This document shows, piece by piece, positions 8,031 to 16,471 of a DNA stretch of 64,000 bases. Position 1 is the first letter of the stretch. Every line of letters begins with the position of its first letter. This stretch comes from JAAOZP01 sp038848185 (GTDB lineage: Archaea > Thermoproteota > EX4484-205 > JAAOZP01). Made by a program: the position numbers and the translations under genes. Under the pieces are notes generated by a model. That model worked only from the letters and a program-made list of their open reading frames with translations. It made no database searches and was not told the DNA's origin. The DNA is taken from contig JAWCNV010000002.1 of assembly GCA_038848185.1 (NCBI GenBank), forward strand, positions 1 to 64,000, read 5' to 3'.

Positions 8031-9295
8031 CTAAATCGCATCCATCCCTCCATCTTGTCCCAGCTCCAATTGAACCCCTCTGGGACAGCGTAGCCGTACA
8101 CTATGCAACCTCGCCACACAGAATATTTAGGAGAGCTCGCCATCATAATCCCTACATCCGGCAACCCTTTCTCGTTAAGCATTGTTTTAATCTTGTCTAC
8201 TGAGTTAACACACGTGTTTCCAAGACCCTGAGGAACCCGCCATTCAAAGTTCCCTCCGGAGAGAATTATCTGCTTATATAGGTATGGCTGAAGCTCAACC
8301 GGACATTTCTCGATGGACTGCACTATTGCCTCACCCATGTCAACCATGCCCAGGAAGAAAGCATCCCCAACCTTAACATCCCTAGGCTTAGGCATCCCCC
8401 TAGCAAAATAGCTTTGAAAAATCTCATGGTTCGGGTTAAAAACATACTCGCCTATCAGAAACCGGAGCCAAGCGTTTTCATCCAGCGTGATCCTCAGCCT
8501 CGTCCCCGGTATGTTTATTGCGACAGCCAGCTTATCATGGTTCTCCCTTCCAAACCGGATAGCCTCGTCAAGATTCCTTGGAACAAGCCCTATCTGTTCC
8601 TTCACCTGTCTGACAACCGTCTCCTCCTTAGCAAGGTCACCGTATCCGCTGTCTTTCAATATTTCAGCCGTTATGGAGTTAGCGTCTCCACCACCCCTGT
8701 TCAAAGCGATTATAGCCGTTCTAACAGGATACCTTGAGATAGGGGTTATCTGAGTATTGCCGTGACCGGATTCGACGACGACGCTCGTAGGAACCTTGTG
8801 AGATATAGCAACCGCTAGGGGCTGCGGTATTATCGTGGCTGCTGCAACAGTACGGTCCTCAGAATCTATCTTCCTGTATATGTCAAACAGTTTCTCATAC
8901 ATGTATCTAGGGGCAACGGCTGAAAGAGAGGCAACTACATAGAACCCTGTGAAGCCCTCTTCCTTAGGGGTAAAATCTCTAAAAGCCGTGCGGGAAACTT
9001 CTTCAACCACCTGCCAAGCCCTGTTGTCATTCTTCTCTATGACCCCGTTTCTAAACGGGTAGACTAATCGCGAAGGCAAGTCCTCTCTTGCCTCAAGATA
9101 CATTGGGATATCTTTACCAACGACAACCTCCCTGCCCTCCCCCATTATTCTCGTCATTATCGCATCCTTATCTGGGAAGTAGCCCCTGTTCTCCATAAGC
9201 TCAGGTGTTTCACCCAGGGAGATTGGACCGTATTTGAAGAAGCTCGTCCCGTAATCCATACCTAACACGTGTGAACGCTTATACGCTTCAGACAA
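8027..9295 (-). CDS. Crenactin, archaeal actin homologue
   Basis: A 422-residue actin-fold ATPase. Phosphate-1 loop is 'GMDYGTSFFKYGP' (12-24), phosphate-2 is 'VVESGHGNTQITPI' (173-186) and the adenosine motif is 'IILSGGNFEWRVP' (343-355). From memory it resembles Pyrobaculum crenactin along its length, including 'ALNRGGGDANSIT', 'EILKDSGYGD' and 'RFLIGEYVFNPNHE', and it has the same size. Crenactin forms double helical actin-like filaments linked to cell shape in rod-shaped TACK archaea. The start has no close Shine-Dalgarno sequence. The downstream partner gene overlaps its stop by four bases. This gene is one of the best phylogenetic indicators in the window. Confidence 0.92.
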   Translation of the reverse strand: MSEAYKRSHVLGMDYGTSFFKYGPISLGETPELMENRGYFPDKDAIMTRIMGEGREVVVGKDIPMYLEAREDLPSRLVYPFRNGVIEKNDNRAWQVVEEVSRTAFRDFTPKEEGFTGFYVVASLSAVAPRYMYEKLFDIYRKIDSEDRTVAAATIIPQPLAVAISHKVPTSVVVESGHGNTQITPISRYPVRTAIIALNRGGGDANSITAEILKDSGYGDLAKEETVVRQVKEQIGLVPRNLDEAIRFGRENHDKLAVAINIPGTRLRITLDENAWLRFLIGEYVFNPNHEIFQSYFARGMPKPRDVKVGDAFFLGMVDMGEAIVQSIEKCPVELQPYLYKQIILSGGNFEWRVPQGLGNTCVNSVDKIKTMLNEKGLPDVGIMMASSPKYSVWRGCIVYGYAVPEGFNWSWDKMEGWMRFR

Positions 9296-9451
9296 TCCTC
9301 CGTCTACACTCTCCTTACTAATTCTCCATTTAAACTATTTAAAAAAGCTAATGGTGAAGCGTTAAAGCTTTCCACAGAACCCTATTAACCTCTTTTTTCA
9401 AGCCTTAAGACAATACTGTTTGAATCACGGGGCTAGCAGAAGAGAACAGTA

Positions 9452-9973
9452 TTACCTTTTAAAACCCAATAGACCTCTCAGCCGTTCTGAAACAGTCTTC
9501 CGCCTCTTGGATGACTTAAAGAGCCGTTCAACTAGATGCATCCCCTTGTTAGGCTTGAAAAGCCTGTAAGCTATTGTAGCAACCCCCTTATCCGGGTATG
9601 TTAAAACCCTTACACCAACACCCTCAACATAAAAAGTCTCATCAAGCCTTTGAAAGAGCCCGTCATCCTTAATTGTCAAATAGGCCTCCACAAGCTCAGA
9701 TAATTCAAGAACTTCATCTACAATCCTATCAACCATAGATATGTCTCGCACCCCTGAGAAGTGAAGGGACATATGGAGAAATTTCTCAATCTCCTCTTCG
9801 TGAAAAAGAGTCAACCTGAAATCCTCATAGATCTCTGTGCGAAAACTTGTTGAAACATGTTTGGAAAGCTTAGTAAGAGAATCAACTATGAGAGGCCAAT
9901 GGCTACGAAGACCTTTTTGAAAATAGGTTTCTACACGTAGAAAATATTCTGTACCTTCGGGAACATCAGCCAT
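9452..9973 (-). CDS. Conserved-looking hypothetical upstream of crenactin
   Basis: A protein of about 173 residues from ATG 9973 (an in-frame GTG at 9982 would add three). It begins with a helical acidic region ('EGTEYFLRVETYF', 'FLHMSLHFSG', 'MVDRIVDEVLELSELVEAYL'), continues with a short beta-rich part ('FYVEGVGVRVLTYPDKGVATIAYRL') and ends in a basic tail ('KSSKRRKTVSERLRGLLGFKR' region). I recognise no family, signal peptide or membrane segment. It lies 156 bases upstream of crenactin in the same orientation, so it may belong to the cytoskeletal locus, but no arcadin signature is apparent. Confidence 0.6.
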   Translation of the reverse strand: MADVPEGTEYFLRVETYFQKGLRSHWPLIVDSLTKLSKHVSTSFRTEIYEDFRLTLFHEEEIEKFLHMSLHFSGVRDISMVDRIVDEVLELSELVEAYLTIKDDGLFQRLDETFYVEGVGVRVLTYPDKGVATIAYRLFKPNKGMHLVERLFKSSKRRKTVSERLRGLLGFKR

Positions 9974-10061
9974 TAGATCCACTAGATAGTAAAAGAACCG
10001 GGGATTAAAACATTATGATTATCCCTAAAGCAACCCTAGTCTTGAAACACATGTCTTTGAA

Positions 10062-10070
10062 GCTTAAAAA
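10062..10070 (+). promoter_or_regulatory. TATA-like box of the IMPase/FBPase gene
   Basis: GCTTAAAAA sits 32-40 bases before the start codon at 10102 and directly abuts the palindrome at 10071-10087. The position suits an archaeal TATA box with a short leader. Confidence 0.35.
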
Positions 10071-10087
10071 AGGAGAAGCCTTCTCCT
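10071..10087. promoter_or_regulatory. Perfect 17-base palindrome between TATA box and start codon
   Basis: AGGAGAAGCCTTCTCCT reads the same on both strands around a central base. It begins just after a TATA-like run and ends 14 bases before the IMPase/FBPase ATG. In that position it would overlap the transcription start, as archaeal repressor operators often do; a small hairpin in the leader is the alternative. Confidence 0.4.
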
Positions 10088-10101
10088 ATCCAGGATCTTA
10101 G

Positions 10102-10917
10102 ATGGAGAGAAAATACCTTGATTACGTTAAAAAGGCTTTGGAAGGCTGTTTTGAAAGAATTAGTGAGATGGATGAGATAATGATTCGTAGAATAGTTTCT
10201 TTAAACCGATTCGGAGACCAGACCTTTGAGGTAGATAGCGTTGCAGAGGACCTAATCTTCAAGATCACTAGGAAATACTTTGAAGATGCTACTTTAATAA
10301 GCGAAGAATCCGAGACAGTAGAGATTGGTAAGGGAGGACCCCCTTTTATAATCATTGACCCTATTGACGGCAGTGTCAATGCTGCAAGGGGATACCCGTG
10401 CTATAGCTCCTCAATAGCTATAGCTGAGGGAAAAAACCTGAGCAACATTATTTGCTCCGGAGTGATCAACCTCTTAGACGGAAGTATTTACCTTGCTGAA
10501 AGGAACCGTGGAGCATTCTTAGACGGTAAGAGTATAAGGGTCTCGGATGTCGAGGAGATAGAAGAAGCTCTGATAGCTGTCGACTTAAACGTCAGGGGCA
10601 GAATACCGAGCTATGTTGACAGAATATCCAATATAATCGAAAAAGCTAAACACATCAGATTCCTCGGTACGGATGCGCTTGAAATCTGCATGGTAGCTTC
10701 AGGTGCAGCGGACGCCTTCATTGACCTCAGAGGCTTTCTTAGAAGCCTAGATTTTGCAGCAGCTTCGTTAATAGTGAGGGAAGCTGGAGGACTAGTATTG
10801 AATGAGAAGGGTGAAGACTTAGACGTAAAACTAGTTCCCGTCTCCAGAAGCCCTATTGTAGCAGTAGCTTCAAGAAAATTGGCTGAGGAAATATTCTCAA
10901 ACATTAAGAATCCGTAA
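10102..10917 (+). CDS. suhB: Inositol monophosphatase / fructose-1,6-bisphosphatase family phosphatase
   Basis: A 271-residue metal-dependent sugar phosphatase of the IMPase superfamily, whose archaeal members often act on both inositol-1-phosphate and fructose-1,6-bisphosphate. Metal ligands are visible in 'ISEESE' (about 72-77), 'IDPIDGSVNAARGYP' (about 90-104, with serine in place of the usual threonine in DPIDGT) and the C-terminal 'SLDFAAASLIVREAGG', where the usual 'WD' is 'LD'. 'GTDALEICMVASGAADAF' is the family's GSAAL-type motif. It is a monocistronic plus-strand gene behind a palindrome-bearing promoter. Likely roles are gluconeogenesis or inositol-lipid synthesis. Confidence 0.88.
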   Translation: MERKYLDYVKKALEGCFERISEMDEIMIRRIVSLNRFGDQTFEVDSVAEDLIFKITRKYFEDATLISEESETVEIGKGGPPFIIIDPIDGSVNAARGYPCYSSSIAIAEGKNLSNIICSGVINLLDGSIYLAERNRGAFLDGKSIRVSDVEEIEEALIAVDLNVRGRIPSYVDRISNIIEKAKHIRFLGTDALEICMVASGAADAFIDLRGFLRSLDFAAASLIVREAGGLVLNEKGEDLDVKLVPVSRSPIVAVASRKLAEEIFSNIKNP

Positions 10918-11014
10918 CTACTACACCGTCAGAATGAAGTCCTCACCACTAATTAGAGATCACCTGCAATCCTCATCTGTAATAAAATAAAGGAAAGCAG
11001 GATAAAAAGCGTTG

Positions 11015-11554
11015 CTAAAATATTTCCCACAAGGCCTCTTCGAAAATTCTATAGGTCTCCTCATCGTAGAGACAAATTATTATATCCTTCAACCTTCCTC
11101 CTGCAAGAGTGTAATCCTTAATTGTTCTAAGCATAACTTGTGCACATCTATCCTTAGGATATCCAAATATCCCAGTGGATATTGCTGGAAAAACTATTGA
11201 GCTTAAGCCAAGCTGCTCAGCCAGCTTCAGACTGTTCAAAGTAGCAGTCCTAAGCTTTTCATCCTCATCACCCTCCCTAATCCTCGGACCGACCGTATGG
11301 ATAATATACTTCGCCTTTAGCGAACCCGCAGAGGTATAGACAGCCTCTCCAACTCTAATCGGCCCTCTTTCCTTAACTATTCTATCACTCTCCTCCTGAA
11401 TTATTCTACCACCTTCTCTAACTATTGCGCCAGCCACTCCGCCTCCATGCTTCAGCCAGCTGTTTGCAGCATTAACAATAGCATCTGCCTCAACCTTAGT
11501 TATATCACCTTTAACCAGTCCTATTTTACAACCCTCTATTTTCACATAGGACAT
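11015..11554 (-). CDS. Macro domain protein (ADP-ribose binding/hydrolysing)
   Basis: A 179-residue protein that is essentially one macro domain, like archaeal Af1521. The ligand-binding segments are present: 'GDITKVEADAIVNAAN' (about 17-32), the glycine-rich 'HGGGVAGAIVREGG' and 'FPAISTGIFGYP', which binds the distal ribose and phosphate. Such proteins bind ADP-ribose and may remove it from proteins or hydrolyse ADP-ribose-1''-phosphate or O-acetyl-ADP-ribose. It is a single gene between convergent and divergent neighbours. No fused domain suggests a specialised pathway. Confidence 0.92.
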   Translation of the reverse strand: MSYVKIEGCKIGLVKGDITKVEADAIVNAANSWLKHGGGVAGAIVREGGRIIQEESDRIVKERGPIRVGEAVYTSAGSLKAKYIIHTVGPRIREGDEDEKLRTATLNSLKLAEQLGLSSIVFPAISTGIFGYPKDRCAQVMLRTIKDYTLAGGRLKDIIICLYDEETYRIFEEALWEIF

Positions 11555-11693
11555 TGATATTAAATTCCACTAATGGCGAGATAAATATTGCGAACCCGAT
11601 ACTGAGAATAAGATATGATTAACTTTCGGAATGGAAATCCCGTGGGAAAACATATCTTTAAATTCTGTTTGAAAAATTAGCAGCCATTCATAG

Positions 11694-12980
11694 ATGGTTG
11701 AAGCAGCAGATATCGATGTATCGAATAAAAGATATAGGAGGAACCTCCTGGTACTAATCATAGATTGGACGATGTATGGTGCAGCTATGAATTTTGTTTC
11801 CTTAACTACAGTTCTGCCTGCTTTCATAATCAGCCTTACAGATTCTAAGATTGCAGTCGGATTAGTTTCAACAATATCAGTAATAGGCTGGAATTTTTTC
11901 CAACTGATTTCAGCAGGAAGAATAGAGAGGAGGAAATATAAGAAGCCTTTTATTCTCAGAATCACTCCAGGAGAAAGAATACCGTGGTTAATAATCGGTC
12001 TTTCAACATTCTTTCTCGCAACTAGACATCCTCTTTTAGCATTGACAATATTTTATATCTCATACACCATAATATCTATTTCATCCGGTCTTTCCACCAC
12101 TGCTTGGCTCGATATTCTTGCGAAGGCGATTCCTGAAAGAAGGAGAGGATTCTTCTTCGCTACAGCAAATCTGATCGCTTCGATTCTAGGATTCGCAAGT
12201 GGCTTCGTAGTGGCTTTTTACATGGATTTCTTTAGTTATCCTGTAAACTATTTCATGTGTTTCCTGACTGCATTCGTATTTATATTGGTATCGTGGATAG
12301 ACATTACTTTCATAGATGAACCTCCGTCGAACCTGAGTGAGGAACCAAACGGCTTCAAAGAATACCTTGGTAAATTGCCTAAAATTATTAAGAAGGATAG
12401 AAACTACATTTTCTATACACTGTCTGGAATAATTGGTTCCTTCGGAGGAATTGCATCCTCCTTCTATACAGCTTATGCTATAGACAAGTTTAAAGCGGGG
12501 GGCTTTGAAGTAGGATTATTTACTTCTGTTTCAGTTGGGGCACAAATACTCACCAATATTCTCTGGGGATTTGTTCAAGAAAAGTATGGGCATAAGACAG
12601 TGCTCGTTATGGGAGGGATAGCGGGGATTTCTGCAACCATTACGGCTATGCTTGCTAATTCTCTGAACTATTTCCTATTAGTGTTTGCTCTCACGGGCGC
12701 TTCGTTCAGCTCATTCATGGTTTCAAACTTTCCCCTGCTAATGGAGATGGCACCAGAAGATGAAAGACCAACCTACATAGGGTTAAGCAGTGCTTTGAAA
12801 TCTCCCTTCCTCGCAATGGCACCGCTCATCGGCGGATTTTTGATTGAGGAATACGGCTATTTTTCAACATTCATAGTTTCCATGATCTTTGCAACCATTA
12901 GTACGATTGTCTTAACAAAAGTAAAGCCTCGTGTTCATGTGGAAATTCCAATGCGGGAAAAACTTATAAGGCGTTTTTAA
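11694..12980 (+). CDS. Major facilitator superfamily transporter
   Basis: A 428-residue polytopic membrane protein with about 12 hydrophobic segments in two halves separated by a charged loop near residues 205-230. The first-half cytoplasmic loop has 'AGRIERRKYKKP', matching the basic loop 2-3 of MFS carriers, and the second half repeats it as 'VQEKYGHKTVL'. The N-terminus is cytoplasmic and charged. Substrate cannot be read from the sequence. The FprA gene follows 13 bases downstream, so the two may share a transcript. Confidence 0.82.
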   Translation: MVEAADIDVSNKRYRRNLLVLIIDWTMYGAAMNFVSLTTVLPAFIISLTDSKIAVGLVSTISVIGWNFFQLISAGRIERRKYKKPFILRITPGERIPWLIIGLSTFFLATRHPLLALTIFYISYTIISISSGLSTTAWLDILAKAIPERRRGFFFATANLIASILGFASGFVVAFYMDFFSYPVNYFMCFLTAFVFILVSWIDITFIDEPPSNLSEEPNGFKEYLGKLPKIIKKDRNYIFYTLSGIIGSFGGIASSFYTAYAIDKFKAGGFEVGLFTSVSVGAQILTNILWGFVQEKYGHKTVLVMGGIAGISATITAMLANSLNYFLLVFALTGASFSSFMVSNFPLLMEMAPEDERPTYIGLSSALKSPFLAMAPLIGGFLIEEYGYFSTFIVSMIFATISTIVLTKVKPRVHVEIPMREKLIRRF

Positions 12981-12993
12981 AAATTTTTGCGTT

Positions 12994-14202
12994 ATGTATG
13001 CTCCATCTTGGAGGATTATAGGTAAAGGAGTTTATTGGCTGAGCATACCTGACACTAGGAGCAAGCTTTTCGAAAACATATGGCCAATACCGAATGGAGT
13101 TAATTACAATGCTTACCTAGTTAAAGATGGCGATGAATATCTTTTGATAGATTCTTCTAAAAATGTTTTTCTTGCTGAAGAATTGATAGACCTCATTAAA
13201 GATATTACTAATCCAAGTAGGATAAGGCATGTTGCTGTCCTTCACACGGAGCCTGATCACAGTGGTCTAATAAACGAGATTTCAAGCATAGTTGGGAAAC
13301 CTGTTCTATACTCGACTTCAAGAGCATCAGCCTTCATGAAAAGCATGTTCAATGTTGAAACAAGAATTGTTAAAGACGGGGAGACGATAAAGGTTGGAGA
13401 TAGAGTTCTTAGGGTTGTTGAGCTTCCCTGGATACATTGGCCGGACACAATGCTTCTCTACTTGGAGGATGAGAAGATTTTGTTTAGCTCTGATGCTTTT
13501 GGAGCATTCGGAGCCTTAGAGAAACCTGTTTTCGACGACGATATTGATTTCGAATCCTATATGCATGATTCTAAGGAGTATTTTGCAACTGTTGTCGTAG
13601 CACATAGGCAGATGGTTCTAAGAGCATTGGATAAAATTAACAGACTTAGGCTGAATCCGAGGGTGATTGCACCAGCTCACGGCGCCGTGTTGAGAAGCAA
13701 GATACCTGATGTCATCCATGAACTAACTTCTTGGTGTAGGCTGGAGAAGAAGAGAAAGATAACAATAATATATGGATCTATGTACGGTTTAACGGAGAAG
13801 CTTGCAGAATTCACAAGGGACGTTATTAGGAATAGAGTGGAAGAGGTGGCTATGCACAATGTTGTGGACACTGATGTAAATCATGTTTTAAGCGACACTG
13901 TTGATTCTGCAAGTATCATCTTCATAACACCGACCTATGAGGCAAATGTTTTCCCGCCAATAAGTAATATTGTTGAACTTATGAGAATAAAGAAGCTGGG
14001 TGAAGGTAAGCTTGCAGCAGTAACAGTGACAAAGCTCTGGGGCGGTACAGCTGGGAACCAGCTTTCCTTAAAGTTAAAGGAAGCAGGCTACGATGTCTTT
14101 ACCTCAATCTGCGAACACGTGAATTATCCTAGCGAGGATGATTTAAAGGAATATAGAAAAACCCTAGAAGTGTTCGTTGAAAAAACTCTAGCAACCCTAT
14201 AG
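12994..14202 (+). CDS. fprA: Flavodiiron protein FprA (oxygen/NO reductase)
   Basis: A 402-residue A-type flavoprotein. The N-terminal metallo-beta-lactamase domain carries the diiron ligands 'HTEPDHSG' (H84, E86, D88, H89), a further histidine in 'ELPWIHWPDTM', aspartate in 'FSSDAFGAFG' and histidine in 'IAPAHGAVLRS'. The C-terminal flavodoxin domain starts near residue 255 with the FMN loop 'IIYGSMYGLTEKLA' and ends with 'TVTKLWGGTAGNQ'. These enzymes reduce O2 to water or NO to N2O in anaerobes, taking electrons from rubredoxin or F420H2. A rubredoxin domain is encoded in the window (19054-19602). Confidence 0.93.
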   Translation: MYAPSWRIIGKGVYWLSIPDTRSKLFENIWPIPNGVNYNAYLVKDGDEYLLIDSSKNVFLAEELIDLIKDITNPSRIRHVAVLHTEPDHSGLINEISSIVGKPVLYSTSRASAFMKSMFNVETRIVKDGETIKVGDRVLRVVELPWIHWPDTMLLYLEDEKILFSSDAFGAFGALEKPVFDDDIDFESYMHDSKEYFATVVVAHRQMVLRALDKINRLRLNPRVIAPAHGAVLRSKIPDVIHELTSWCRLEKKRKITIIYGSMYGLTEKLAEFTRDVIRNRVEEVAMHNVVDTDVNHVLSDTVDSASIIFITPTYEANVFPPISNIVELMRIKKLGEGKLAAVTVTKLWGGTAGNQLSLKLKEAGYDVFTSICEHVNYPSEDDLKEYRKTLEVFVEKTLATL

Positions 14203-14224
14203 GAGGGAGGTTTCTCATTAAACT

Positions 14225-14254
14225 TTAATAACCCTAAGTATAATATTAATAACC
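14225..14254 (+). promoter_or_regulatory. Direct repeat TTAATAACC x2 before the Lrp gene
   Basis: TTAATAACC occurs at 14225-14233 and 14246-14254, exactly 21 bases apart, and the second copy abuts the ATG of the Lrp-family gene. Two helical turns between copies would place both on one face of the DNA. It could be an autoregulatory site, or the first copy may simply be part of a TATA element. Confidence 0.3.
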
Positions 14255-14716
14255 ATGTCTTCAACAGAGCCCGCTGTAGACGAGCTCGATTTAAAAATAC
14301 TGAGAGAGTTCACGGAAGACTCGAGAACAACCTACAGGAAGATTGCTAAAAAGCTTGGAGTAGCCCCCGGAACAGTACTATCTCGAATAAGAAAGATGGA
14401 GAGAAACGGAGTGCTGAAGAAGTATACGGTGAGTGTGGATTATCAGAAGCTCGGGTACACTGTTACAAGCGTGACAGATGTTACTGTTTCAAAAGGTAAG
14501 CTTGTCGAGGTTGAGCAGAAGCTTGCTGAACTACCAGGAGTCTGCGCGGTTTACGATGTGACGGGCGATGTTGACGCTATAGTAATAGGTAGGTTTAGAA
14601 ACCCTTCTGAATTAAGCAGATTCACTAAGAAACTGTTATCGATACCTAATGTTGAGAGGGCTAATACTCACTTCGTCCTGACGGTGGTTAAGGAGGATTT
14701 TAACATACCCATATAG
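14255..14716 (+). CDS. Lrp/AsnC family transcriptional regulator
   Basis: A 153-residue regulator with an N-terminal winged helix (residues about 10-65: 'ELDLKILREFTEDSRTTY', recognition helix 'VAPGTVLSRIRKMERNGVL') and a C-terminal RAM/AsnC ligand-binding domain ('VCAVYDVTGDVDAIVIGRF'). Such proteins form dimers or octamers and sense amino acids or other small molecules. The RAM pocket residues do not reveal the ligand. It lies 52 bases after fprA with its own AT-rich upstream region containing a direct repeat, so autoregulation is plausible. Confidence 0.93.
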   Translation: MSSTEPAVDELDLKILREFTEDSRTTYRKIAKKLGVAPGTVLSRIRKMERNGVLKKYTVSVDYQKLGYTVTSVTDVTVSKGKLVEVEQKLAELPGVCAVYDVTGDVDAIVIGRFRNPSELSRFTKKLLSIPNVERANTHFVLTVVKEDFNIPI

Positions 14717-14826
14717 AAATACGAGGGTATACTTAGGTGAAAAATACACGTAACTTTGCTAAATCAGACTTTCTATCTCGAGAATTAAGCAATTGTCGTT
14801 AACAAATAACATGGTTAAGAAAACGG

Positions 14827-14834
14827 TTTTATAG
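14827..14834 (+). promoter_or_regulatory. TATA-like box before the dolichol-kinase-like gene
   Basis: TTTTATAG is placed about 31 bases before the ATG at 14865 in an otherwise gene-free stretch of 148 bases; spacing fits an archaeal promoter with a short leader. Confidence 0.4.
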
Positions 14835-14864
14835 CCCAGCTTAAATAAGAAAACGAGATAAACA

Positions 14865-15554
14865 ATGCTTGAAACCCTCATGATAGAGGGATTCTACGCA
14901 GGAATCCTATTCATATGGGTTCTATTTGTTGTGGGAATCCTAACCTATTTATGCTATAAGTTGATGATTAAAAAGATTCCAGATAATGTTGCCGTATACT
15001 ACAACAGGAAGATAATCCATATTCTTGCAGGCGGATTGATAGGGTATCTCGTACCCTTTGTATTTACCACGCCCTTCTACCCGTTGGTCCTCTCAATGGT
15101 TTTAGGGGCATTCACACTAATTCCTCACATGCTTAACAGGACCATGTACTGGTTCCAAACTAAGGACAACAATTACGAGGTGCATTTCTGCCTAAGCTGG
15201 GGGCTTATTCTTGCTGCTGGCTGGTTTTTCACTAATGGAAACTTTTGGTTTGGAGCGATACCAATACTTTTCATGGCGCTTGGAGACGCTGTAACCGGCT
15301 TGGTTAGAAACACGATGTTCAGGAGAAGGACTAAATCATGGTGGGGAAACCTTGCTATGGCTATAGTCAATATCATAATAGGATTGAAGCTTGCATTACC
15401 AGGAGTGGTTGCAGGCTTATTTAGCAGCATCATAGAACATTTCGAATTCGGCCCCATCGATGATAATATAACTGTCCCAGTATCCTCCTTTTTAATCCTA
15501 ATGATCTTCTACACATTGATACCGGAAGCGTTCTCCATATTGAATGTTTATTAG
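14865..15554 (+). CDS. Dolichol kinase / phosphatidate cytidylyltransferase-like membrane protein
   Basis: A 229-residue polytopic protein with about seven hydrophobic segments. It contains 'NRKIIHILAGGLIGYL' (about 44-59), a histidine-bearing entry segment typical of polyprenol kinases, and 'FMALGDAVTGLVRN' followed by 'KSWWGNLAMAIVN', matching the 'GDA..G..G' and 'K...G' core of the dolichol kinase/CTP transferase family. Archaeal members are thought to make polyprenyl phosphate for glycosylation or activated lipid precursors. Substrate is not decided by sequence. The hydrolase gene follows 23 bases later. Confidence 0.75.
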   Translation: MLETLMIEGFYAGILFIWVLFVVGILTYLCYKLMIKKIPDNVAVYYNRKIIHILAGGLIGYLVPFVFTTPFYPLVLSMVLGAFTLIPHMLNRTMYWFQTKDNNYEVHFCLSWGLILAAGWFFTNGNFWFGAIPILFMALGDAVTGLVRNTMFRRRTKSWWGNLAMAIVNIIIGLKLALPGVVAGLFSSIIEHFEFGPIDDNITVPVSSFLILMIFYTLIPEAFSILNVY

Positions 15555-15577
15555 CCTCAAGACAATAGTAAGACTTT

Positions 15578-16417
15578 ATGAAGACTCATGAAGAAGAATA
15601 TGAAGAAGCCGGTCGGAAAATCAGTTGTGTGACGGTTTCTAAAAGCGAGAGGAGAGGACTAGTTCTAAATATGTTTAAGATAAAAGGATATGATGAAGAT
15701 ATTCCTGGTTTAATTGCTTATAATGAAGAAGGACCGTCCGGTAAACTGTTAATATTTCTTCATGGGCTTGGAGGCAGGAAGGAGGATGCTCTAGAATTAG
15801 AGGTTTTTCTGAAGAGGTTCGGTTTCTCCATAATGGCGGTTGATGCTAGGGGGCACGGCGAGAGAAATGTGGATATTATGATGCTTAAACCAGAACGGAT
15901 AATGGAGTATTTGAATAAAACTGTAGTTGACAACAGGCTTGCAATAGATGTTGCTTTTAGAAACAGGTGGGTTGAAGAAGGTAAGCTTATACTTGCAGGG
16001 GCGAGTATGGGAGGAATACTTGGTGGCGTGGTTGCTGGAGTGGATAAAAGGATTTCGGGTGTTGCATTATACGTTCCTGGCGGAGACCTTGCAGAAATCA
16101 TTTCAAACAGTAGCGAGCCTACACTGGTTGAAATTAGGCATAAGATACCTTCTTTCGCATTATTATTGGCCAAGTCTATGCTTGCACCAGTAGATCCGAT
16201 AAACTATATTGATAAAATATCTCCAAGGCCCCTGTTAATCCAGTTAGGCAAGCATGATGATGTTGTTCCTTTCAAAAACGGTATGAAACTCTTTGAGAAA
16301 GCTAAGGAGCCTAAGCAGCTTATCGTGTATGACTCTGGACATGCTTTGCCCTTCGACAAGGCGATTGATGAGACAATCAATTGGTTAAAGAAAAATTTCC
16401 CACCGCTAATGATTTAA
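15578..16417 (+). CDS. Alpha/beta hydrolase (serine esterase/peptidase-like)
   Basis: A 279-residue alpha/beta-hydrolase. The oxyanion region is 'FLHGLGGRKEDAL', the nucleophile elbow is 'AGASMGGILGG' with catalytic serine in GxSxG form, the acid is in 'LGKHDDVVPFK' and the base in 'YDSGHALPF'. There is no signal peptide, so it is cytoplasmic. The family covers lipases, acyl esterases and peptidases, so the substrate is unknown. It follows the dolichol-kinase-like gene by 23 bases and probably shares its transcript. Confidence 0.85.
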   Translation: MKTHEEEYEEAGRKISCVTVSKSERRGLVLNMFKIKGYDEDIPGLIAYNEEGPSGKLLIFLHGLGGRKEDALELEVFLKRFGFSIMAVDARGHGERNVDIMMLKPERIMEYLNKTVVDNRLAIDVAFRNRWVEEGKLILAGASMGGILGGVVAGVDKRISGVALYVPGGDLAEIISNSSEPTLVEIRHKIPSFALLLAKSMLAPVDPINYIDKISPRPLLIQLGKHDDVVPFKNGMKLFEKAKEPKQLIVYDSGHALPFDKAIDETINWLKKNFPPLMI

Positions 16418-16471
16418 AGAACGTAATTAGCAAAATATTAGAACTCACGATATCAATGCTTGATATTCACA

